Shown in pieces: positions 56,167-64,000 of a DNA stretch of 64,000 nucleotides. Every line of letters begins with the position of its first letter. The stretch's first letter is position 1. Source of the stretch: Ochotona curzoniae (lineage: Eukaryota; Chordata; Mammalia; Lagomorpha; Ochotonidae). The position numbers and the translations under genes were made by a program. The stretch spans positions 13,896,501 through 13,960,500 of the forward strand of contig NW_024466607.1 in assembly GCF_017591425.1 (NCBI RefSeq). The letters run 5' to 3'. The notes under the pieces are model-generated. The model searched no databases. It saw nothing but the letters and a program-made list of their open reading frames with translations, and had not been told where the DNA came from.

Positions 56167-56476
56167 CTGGGCCAGCACTGTGGCACAGTAGACTAATCCT
56201 CCACCCTGTGGTGCTAGCTGAAGCCCTGGCTGCTGCACTTCCCATCCAGCTCCCTACGAATGCTCCTGGGACAGCAGCGGAGGATGGCCCAAATCCTTGG
56301 AATCCTGCATCCACATGGTACACTCAGAAGAAGCTCCTGACTCCTGGCTTCAGACCAGTCCAGCTCTGGCCCTTGTGGGCACTTGGGGAGAGTAAGTCAG
56401 CAGGTGGAAGAACTCTCTCTCCTTTTCTCTCTGTAACTCTGCCTTTCAAATTAAAAAAAAGAAAAATCTTAAAAAA
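56167..56476 (+). mobile_element. C-SINE, older subfamily
   Basis: 'gggccagcactgtggcacag' head, 'cagctccctacgaatgctcc' core and A-rich tail at 56450-56476. Confidence 0.87.
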
Positions 56477-56486
56477 CAAATAAATA

Positions 56487-56816
56487 GGGCCCAGCAGCGT
56501 GGCCTAGCAGCTAAAGTCCTTGCCTTGAGCACACTGGGATCCCATGTGGGTGCCAGTTCTAATCCCAGCAGCTCCACTTCCCATCCAGCTCCCTGCTTGT
56601 GGCCTGGGAAAGCAGTCGAGGACCGCCCAAAAGCTTTGGGACCCTGCACCCACATGGGAGACCTGGAAGAGGTTCCTGGTTCCCGGCTTCAGGTCAGCGC
56701 AGCACTGGCCGTTGTGCTCACTTGGGGAGTGAATCATCGGACGGAAGATCTTCCTCTCTGTCTCTCCGCCTCTCTGTATATCTGACTTTGTAATAAATCT
56801 TAAAAAAAAAAAAGAG
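56487..56816 (+). mobile_element. C-SINE, young, with target-site duplication
   Basis: 'gggcccagcagcgtggccta' head to an AATAAATCTT poly-A tail. Flanked by a 10-bp direct repeat caaataaata at 56477-56486 and 56817-56826. It inserted into the A-tail of the preceding copy. Confidence 0.95.
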
Positions 56817-57058
56817 CAAATAAATAAAAATGGACAAGACCCTGGGGGCAGGTTCAACAGGGAGGTCTAAAGGGCTCTGGCCAAAGAAGACGTAGAGGAC
56901 CCCAGTGGCTCACAGGTCTTCATTGATCTGGGATCCTTTCCCCGGCTGTCACTCTGCCCTGCTCTCCAGTGCCCCCTGCTGCCTTCACCTCTCCCGCGCA
57001 CAGCAGAGGGGCCAGAGGAGTCGCCGCCCTCTCCGGAGTGACCAGCCCGAACTTCTGC

Positions 57059-57298
57059 TCACAGCAGCCACAGGGAGCCCAGTGAAACGAGCAGGATGTG
57101 GCCGGCGAGGAGGGCAGGGCCGGCCCGGCTGACGAACTTCAAGTCGGAGATCTGCTTCTGGATCCACTGGGTGAAATGCGGGGTGCTGGTGTAGACGGTG
57201 GGGAAGTGGCGCCGGCCGCAGCTGAAGCTCCAGCTCACCACCCCCAACTGAATCCAGGTGTCGTTGACTTGGCACACGAGGGAGCTGCCCGAGTTATC
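57059..57298 (-). CDS. PRSS46: Last exon of a testis-type serine protease, probable PRSS46
   Basis: A single exon opening after a good acceptor (CTCTGCAG|GATAAC) and closing with TGA, encoding 79 residues of the C-terminal part of a trypsin-fold protease. It includes the active-site Ser loop (DNSGSSLVCQ), LGVVSWSFSCG, the VYTSTPHFTQWIQ end helix and a C-terminal hydrophobic tail (about residues 58-79 of the exon) that fits GPI or membrane anchoring. Position next to PRSS50 on the same strand matches PRSS46 in mouse; human PRSS46 is a pseudogene. The catalytic Ser is present, but the loop departs from GDSGGPL at four places (D, N, S, S). Upstream exons were not found within the window, so the gene is partial here or decayed. 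PRSS45 is the alternative. Confidence 0.65.
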   Translation of the reverse strand, partial: DNSGSSLVCQVNDTWIQLGVVSWSFSCGRRHFPTVYTSTPHFTQWIQKQISDLKFVSRAGPALLAGHILLVSLGSLWLL

Positions 57299-57904
57299 CT
57301 GCAGAGCACAGGGAGGGGGCGAGGAAGAGACCTGGCTGGCTTGCTCTGCATTGGACCTAAGTTCCCCTCTCCACCTTCCCTTCGACCCTGATAACCTCCA
57401 AGGTGCTGCCTTTGACCTTTCCCCCTAGGATCTCCACTTGCATGCAGAGGGAGAGTGAGCTGCATGGAGCCAGCTCCCTCTTTCTGCGGGAAAGCGGTTG
57501 TGGGTGTATAGGAATCATATGTACATCGAGAGGTGCCAGCCGCCATTCCTGGGATCTTTTGTGTTGGGAAATACTATAAATCACAAAAGCAGTTCGTTGC
57601 ATTTATTATTGTGTGTTTGTGTGTGTGTGTAGCGTACACTAGGATTTACAGAGCATAATCAAATGTAGAGGCCATAAAATACTGAAAGAAAACAAATAAG
57701 AAAACTAGGTCTAAGCTCCTGAGAGAAGATCACTACCCAGGTGCAGAAAGACTGCCGTGCTCAGCAGGGGCCAAGCGGTAGGAGAGGAGGACGATCCCAG
57801 GGCTCAGCGTTGGGTCTCCTGCACTGCAGAAGCTGACATACTCTCATGGACCTCTTGCTGAAGATAATGAAAGATGCAAGATTTTTTTAAAAGTATCCTT
57901 TTAT
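57299..57904. other. Possible PRSS46 intron, no exon seen
   Basis: Unique, AT-rich sequence with a short TG run at 57609-57632. No protease exon on minus recognised. Confidence 0.4.
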
Positions 57905-58215
57905 TATTTTAAATCGTTTAAAAAGGTTTATTTGTTTACTCGAAAAGCAGTTATAGAGAGAGCACTTTTCTGTCTGCTGGTCCACTCCGCAAATGGCTAT
58001 AAGGGCCCAGCTGGGTAAGGCTGAAGCCAGGCACCTAGAGCTCCACCAGGGTCTCCCACATTGGGGGCAGGGCCCCAAACACTTGAACCATCTTCCCCTC
58101 CCCCTCAGGCATGTGAGCAGGGATCTGGTTCACCAGTGGAGCAGCCAGGATTTGAACTGGAGCTCTTATGGGAAGCTGACATCACAGGTAGTGGCCTAAC
58201 CCTATTGTACCTGAA
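57905..58215 (-). mobile_element. C-SINE, older subfamily
   Basis: 'aaaaaggtttatttgtttac' start, 'ctgctggtccactccgcaaa', end near 'cctgaagccca'. Confidence 0.8.
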
Positions 58216-58705
58216 GCCCAAACTGTATGGTTACAAATGCTAACAGGAAAATAAAGACCCAGCATGGAAGGACCCTAACGAACCCAGGGAGCTCAGAAGA
58301 GCCCAGAAGATGGCTCTTGCCCCAGAGCCCTTTGTCAAAGCCAGCAACACCAGGCTTCGGTTTTCACAGCCTTGTTGCTGCATGAGGGAGACAAAAGACA
58401 AACCCAGCAGGGAGTGTCCTCAAATCACCCTGCCCATGGAGAGGGCCGAGCAGCACGGCAGTGCCAGGCGAGAGAAAATCCGAGGGTACAGTCCAGGCCC
58501 GCAGGCTTGGAGACGGGGGCTATCACACAGGAGTCGCTGTGAAAGGATTTTAACAAGTGTTTGGGAAAAAAACTAAATCCTCATTCTCTATGACCACTTG
58601 GGCCCCCTTCACAGTTCTTGAGCTTGATGGTAGGGGAATGAATGCTGCTTGTTTTCAGCGTTACTTCCCACGTATGTTTTTTTATTACTTCTTTTTCTCT
58701 TCAAC
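58216..58705. other. Non-coding, nothing recognised
   Basis: Unique sequence with a short plus-strand frame (58310-58576) that lacks any support. Confidence 0.4.
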
Positions 58706-58709
58706 AGAG

Positions 58710-58978
58710 TAAAAGTCCCATATCAGAGGGCCTGGTTGGGGTCCGGGCTCCTCTGCTTCCAATCTAGCTTCCTGCTGATGCACACCCCGGGAGGCAGCTG
58801 GTGAGCGCCCAGCCACAAGAGTCCCTGTCATCCAAGGGCAGACCTGGGTTGAGCTCCTGGCTGCTAGTCTTGGCCTAGCCTAGTCCTGGTTGTTGCAGGC
58901 ATTTGGAGAGTGAACCAGAGGGTAGAAGCCTTCTTTCTCTTCCTCTCTCTCTCTTTCTGCCTTTTAAATAAAAGGAAA
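58710..58978 (+). mobile_element. C-SINE, oldest subfamily, head missing
   Basis: 'gcacaccccgggaggcagct' core, 'ttgcaggcatttggagagtg' and a 'ccttttaaataaaaggaaaa' tail. Confidence 0.8.
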
Positions 58979-59039
58979 ATAGCCAATATGGATTTTTAAA
59001 AAGAAAATACCAGCAGAATGTTTTTCAGAAATTTGCCGA

Positions 59040-59820
59040 TCTGATTTTAAAATTGATATTGAATTTTATACTGATCCATGAAATCTGTGACAGTTTTGGT
59101 AAACAAGACACAACTGGAGAGACAGGCTCAGGACAGATTTTCTTACCACACAGATATATTTCAAAGCTATAATCATGCAAGCGGCAAAGCCCCAGCATAA
59201 ACACAGAAAAAGAGACCACTGGGACAGTGGTACCTTTACGAAGGGACTTGAATGGGTTCCAGAAAATGTCAAGTCTATGGGAAAGCAGGACTATTCGGAG
59301 AATGGGGCAGGCATTGGCTCACAGGTGGAGAAAATGAAGTCAAGTCCTACAGCATGCTCCAGGAGAATGAAAAACTTTGACATGAAAAATTAAAGAGGAA
59401 AGCTAGCTAACTAGCGCATGCCTATATGACTCTGGAGGGAGCATCTTTTTCAACATAAGATTTGAAACCCACAATTCTCAAGAGAGGGAACTGTGTTAGG
59501 TTTCATCTGTCTGGACTATGTCAATCAATGGATTCTTCAACAACCTCATCGTGCTTGTAGTGGCGAGACTGGCAGCAATTCATAACTGGTGAACTATCAA
59601 AACTACTTGAGCAAGTATCTCAGAGCATGCCCCACATCAGGGACCTGGGGTGGGTGGGAGACTGGGTGGGGCTTCTCCCTCAATATCCCCCTTTACCTCA
59701 GATACATGAAGGAAACAGTATGGAAATAATAATCTTACCCACTTTCCTATAGCCCTTGAACCTTTTTACCCTAATTAACTATGTAAAGACTGTCAAAAAT
59801 CTAATTTAAAAAAAAAGATT
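59040..59820 (+). mobile_element. LINE-1 3' end (lagomorph L1), 5'-truncated
   Basis: 59513-59820 matches the 3' UTR of the other copy at 63785-64000 (shared landmarks 'ctcagagcatgccccacat' and 'gcttctccct', then 'cagata'). It ends in an A-run (59808-59819). The 59040-59400 part may be the decayed end of L1 ORF2, but this is less certain. Confidence 0.6.
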
Positions 59821-62800
59821 GCATCTGTCAAAATTAAGGTTAACCCATGAAGGATGCCAAGTCTCAGTGAAGTTAGCAGTTAGAGGTCAACCGATAATAC
59901 CTCCTGAAACTAGTACAGGAGTTGAGGCATGAGAGGACCTCCACAGCTAGGACACTGCTGTGGCCAGGACACTGACCTCCGTGTGTGCATTAGGCTTAAA
60001 TCCAATCGACTCAGACATGGAGCCTTCTAACAGGACTAGGTTTCATAATGAAAGCAGTTATAAATTGTGACCTCAGTCCAAAACTACGTTGCAGGCAAAG
60101 AAGGAAGGAAGGAATTTGACATTGTCATGTGGAAGCAACAGTTTGAAGAGAGAAAGCCATTTACTGTGAACCCCCCAGCACAAAGCAACTCCTGTATCAT
60201 CTATGCAGATTAAACACACGTGTAGCAACACTGCGCAGCTTACAAAGGTGCACAAGCCTTTCAGCACACGCTGTGCTACAGAGTCAGGCAGGGGCTTGCT
60301 GCGGGGAGGGCAAAGGAAGAGGGCAGCATGACAGTGTGAGGGTCACTGCGTGAAGCCACAATCAACTGCAGGGCCTTCGAGAGGGAGAGAAACGAGAGGG
60401 GGCCGGGAGCCAGAGCAACAGGCCCTCACGTGTCTACTGCATGTGGACATGCCCAAGCCCCAGTGAAATAACGTCAGAACCCAGTCACAAAATATGAATC
60501 AGCTCATCGGCAGAGAACAACGAGTCACTTTCAAAAGTGCTAAACTGCATAAGTAGAGTGCAGGAAGAAAGGGCCACCACATGTTCCCTTGCAGGATATG
60601 GGCCTGCCCTGCACCAAGTGGAGTCCTGCTCTCAAACACGTACCTATCAGACGGGAGAGAACAAAATGCATTACTTTTATTAGCACAAATTATCACTGTA
60701 CATTCAGTTCAAGTTACTTGAAAAGAGGAATTCATAAAGACATGCATCTGGAGGCAGAAAAATCATAGGCTTGAGAGAAAGCCAATCACTTCTTCTTCCA
60801 CAGTAACAGAGGAGCCACTTGTGAGCCTTCAGGAAGAGAACCAGACAAGGAGGGCGCAAATGCTTTGCGGTTTGAGTAGAACAGAGGCCAGAACCACATC
60901 CCTGGAAAGTATACTGTCGCAGAATCTCAAGACTCTGTTGACAAACTCCTCTTTGTGAATTCACACTCTGCATGCAATGAAAAGTTTCTACAGAAAATGC
61001 AAACTATTTCATCCAAGTGTGATAGAAAGCCTGTCACGTCCCAGGATGATGAGCTAAACAACTTGAAGATACTGCCCAAGAACAACTACTCAAATGAGAA
61101 CAGGATTCTTCAGCAACTTGGATCCTGTGTTCAAGGAGGAGATCATTGGTGTTGTTTCAATTGTTTTGGAAGCTGGACGAGCATTCTGCAAGTGAACTAC
61201 AGTCCTGATCCTCCACCAGATGCCAGGAGCAGTAACTTCCTCTCTACTCCTTAAAGTGGAGTCCAACTTTACAGCAGGGATGAGAAAAAAAGACACTTTG
61301 CATTGCGCCAAGTGGAAGGGTTTGTTTCCCCAGACCCAAGGGCAATCTGTTGTCCCATACCTGAGCTGGGCTCAGCAGCCATTGTCTGCTGGGTAAACAG
61401 GTCAGTTAAAACTGTGTTTTACTGAAAGAATATAAACCTGAATCCAGCAGATGAATGAAACAAAACAAAAGCAAAACAACAACAACAACAAAAATCCACG
61501 CTGGGCTGGGAACGGATAATCCTGGAAAGGGGCCAGGTATAACTGTCCGTTAAACGGTCTCTGCACACTGAGTGAGAACTTGGCATCATTCTGGCGGTGG
61601 TGGCCACGGCACTCCCAGCACATGGCAGTGACTCCTGGGACCAGATTCCACTGTGGCATGAACTCAGCCCCACATGGGGATCCAGGGTGAAGTGTGAGGG
61701 GGCACCCTCATGGGAAAGCGGGTGACTCCAGGATGTCCACGGAAGAGCTTTGCAAAACTGGAAATTTCCGGGAGGATCATTGATGATATTGGGAATGGTG
61801 GCTCACAGGAACACCAAGACTCCCAGCTAGGATGGAGGAGCTCCGTGAGCTGTGCTGCCCAGGAGTTTCCACAGGAGACGGAAATGCAGACCGAGCAAGC
61901 AAGCAGGTTCTGGCCCTGCCAAGGAAGCCGTAGACTTGGATGAATCCTTGGTGTTAATTCAATTTTAAATATGTATGTGGAAAATAGAGGGTGGCCAGCA
62001 GCAGAACACAGCCTACATGTGTAACTTCTCACCCATTAAACCGGAGTGCAGGGAGGGGAGAAAAATCAAAACCAAATGCAAGGTCAGGGGACAGAAACCA
62101 CAGTCGTCTCTGGCAAGCGGATGCCAGGACGGTCCCTCAGACACGTTGAGAGATCCGGTGTTCGGCTATTTCCCAGAGACACACCTAAACCTCAAATGAC
62201 ACAGAGTCTCCTGGAAGACGGCCGTGTTCTGGGCGTTGCAGGGGACAGGGTGGAGAAGGAGGGAACACACACACAGTGAAGCAGAGGCGAGCTACCACCG
62301 CCGCTAGGTATTATGTTTCTGGGTTGCCAGACAGGATGCTTAGAACAAAGCAAACTCACCCAAAACCCGTGAGACCAGCAGAAAACACAGCACAAGGAGA
62401 GATTCCCGCTCACAATAAAGCCGCCTCGGTGACACCCAGGGATATGGTGAAGCAGCAGCCTGCGATGACACAACTATGAGTGTCACAGACCCCTCGCCTG
62501 GGGACATGGGGAACAGAGGAAAAAACAAAGGTCCTCGCCTCTGACTGCCAATTTCCGCCAGAAATCCCAACATGCTTTCCCCTTCTGACAACACGTCTCA
62601 GATATTGCTCAATTACAATGAACCTTCGAGAACTGCCAGGAAAATGCTTCAAACGAGGAAGAATGAAGAGAGACTTGTCTCACTACAAACAAACAAAACA
62701 ACTTTAAACTATAATCATTTCAAAGAGTGGTGGTGGCCTAGAGATGACCCTGGGAGGAGGCGAGAGGGGCGGAAGTGAGACGGGAATTGAAGCTGTCCGA

Positions 62801-63034
62801 GCAGGACTTGTCTAATCATCACTGAAAAACACCCACCAGGAGTCAGTGAATGACTAGATCTAGCTGTGCATGTGGAGAAAAGGAAAAGCAGAATTTCCTC
62901 TTCCAACCTTCTAGATAAAGGGAATTTTTAAAAATGCAATAAAATATTTAAAGAAAATAATTAGAACATAACACCTAAATACTTTTACTATTATGAAAAA
63001 GGCATTTCTAAGCAAAACAAAAGAATGAAAATCT
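59821..63034. other. Unassigned 3.2 kb, no gene recognised
   Basis: Short frames only, none longer than 122 codons, none with a known motif and none with consistent splice sites. It contains a (CAA)n run at 61477-61491. Could be decayed L1 or other old retroposon sequence, or the intron of PRSS46 on minus. Confidence 0.4.
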
Positions 63035-63365
63035 TGGGCGAAGTGCAGTGGTTCAGTGGTTAATCCTCTGCCTTACAAGCACCAGGTTCCCATATGGGTG
63101 TTGGTTCATGTCCCGGCTGTTCCACTTCCCATCCAACTCCCTGCTAGTGGCCTGGGAAAGCAGTTGAAGATGGCCTAAAGCCTTGAGCCCTTGCATCAGC
63201 ATGGAAGACCCAGAAGAAACTTCTGCTCCTGGCTCCAGATTGGCTCAGTTCCAGCCTTTGTGGCTGTTTGGGAAGTGAACCATTGGACGGAAGATCTTCC
63301 TCTATGTCTCTCCTCCTCTCTGTATGTCTGACTTTGCAATAAAAATAAATACACCTTTTTAAAAA
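63035..63365 (+). mobile_element. C-SINE, full length
   Basis: 'tgggcgaagtgcagtggttc' head, 'tcccatatgggtgttggttc', core, 'ctgtatgtctgactttgcaa' and 'taaaaataaatacac' tail. Confidence 0.92.
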
Positions 63366-63639
63366 ATGCTTTAAACTGAAAGCTAGAAATTTCTGCTCAA
63401 AAAAAAAAAAGAATATCAAGTCCATGGAAAATTCATTGAAATTGAAAATGATAAAATAACCATTGGAGAATTTAACCACACACAAGAACACCAAACAAGT
63501 CTCAGTATATTCCATCTAACTGGTAGCACTGTAGAGCTAGTTTCATGATCACAAATCAATAGCAACAGGAAAAAAAAGAATAAAATCAAACAAAAATTAT
63601 ATATAAAATATTTGGAGTTGTAGGAGAATAAAAAAAATA

Positions 63640-64000
63640 CAGACAACATAGCCAGTTGCACATGGAGGACACGATGGTCCATTAGAACCTGCAGAGGACA
63701 CCTGGTACCATAACAGAGGATGGAGGACAGAACAAATTGATCAACTACCCCAGCCAAGTGTTGGCAGTAAAAATCTGGGCAAATGAAGACTCTAACATGG
63801 ACTATGTCAGCCAGTGGATTCTGGAAAGATTTCATCGTGCCTGGAATGGTGAGATTTGCAGTCATTCAGAACTGTTGAACTACCAAAACCACCTGAGCAG
63901 TGGCCTCAGAGCATGCCCCACATTGGGGACCTGGGATGGTTGGGAGGCTGGGTGTAGCTTCTCCCTTTATCTCCTCCCTTCTCCCAGATACAGGAAGGAC
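63640..64000 (+). mobile_element. LINE-1 3' UTR, runs off the window
   Basis: Second copy of the L1 3' end ('atggactatgtcagccagtgg' region onward, minus one base of each edge), less diverged than the one at 59.5 kb. It is cut by the window end at 'cagatacaggaaggac'. Confidence 0.6.

Overview
This is a mammalian genomic window, not a microbial one. Genes are split into short exons with GT/AG borders, introns are full of tRNA-derived SINEs ending in A-rich tails, and CpG-dense patches sit at gene starts. The SINE family (head with an A/B-box-like start, 'catatgggtgcc', 'cccatccagctccctgcttgtggcctggg' style core, 'aataaaaataaat' tail) is the lagomorph C-SINE in a form that looks like pika (Ochotona) rather than rabbit. 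I infer Ochotona or a near relative.

The gene order matches the region of human chromosome 3p21.31: (LRRC2) - TDGF1 - FAM240A - ALS2CL - TMIE - PRSS50 - PRSS46. From left to right: 1-6.7 kb has no coding exon, but contains a probable non-coding first exon of LRRC2 on the minus strand. 6.77-9.68 kb is a complete six-exon TDGF1 (Cripto, EGF-CFC co-receptor of Nodal) on plus. 15.4-22.2 kb is FAM240A on plus with a TATA-box first exon. 23.2-35.0 kb is ALS2CL on minus, with 25 coding exons, MORN repeats and a C-terminal VPS9 domain; its CpG-island first exon is near 37.7 kb. 43.1-49.1 kb is TMIE on plus (hair-cell mechanotransduction subunit). 50.5-54.8 kb is PRSS50/TSP50 on minus (testis serine-protease-like). 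57.06-57.30 kb is the last exon of a further testis-type serine protease on minus, by position PRSS46. 57.3-64 kb is repeat-rich, with L1 3' ends, C-SINEs and no recognised exon.

I worked out splice sites by hand. Reading phase is continuous across every junction of TDGF1, FAM240A, TMIE and PRSS50. It is also continuous in ALS2CL, except for one in-frame TGA just before a consensus donor at 27.34 kb, which an upstream alternative donor could remove. The genes do not form an operon or common pathway; they are a conserved mammalian synteny block. The most interesting points are the ALS2CL stop/donor conflict, a possible in-frame N-terminal extension of FAM240A, a serine at the PRSS50 active-site position where human TSP50 has threonine, and a degenerate active-site loop in the PRSS46-like exon.
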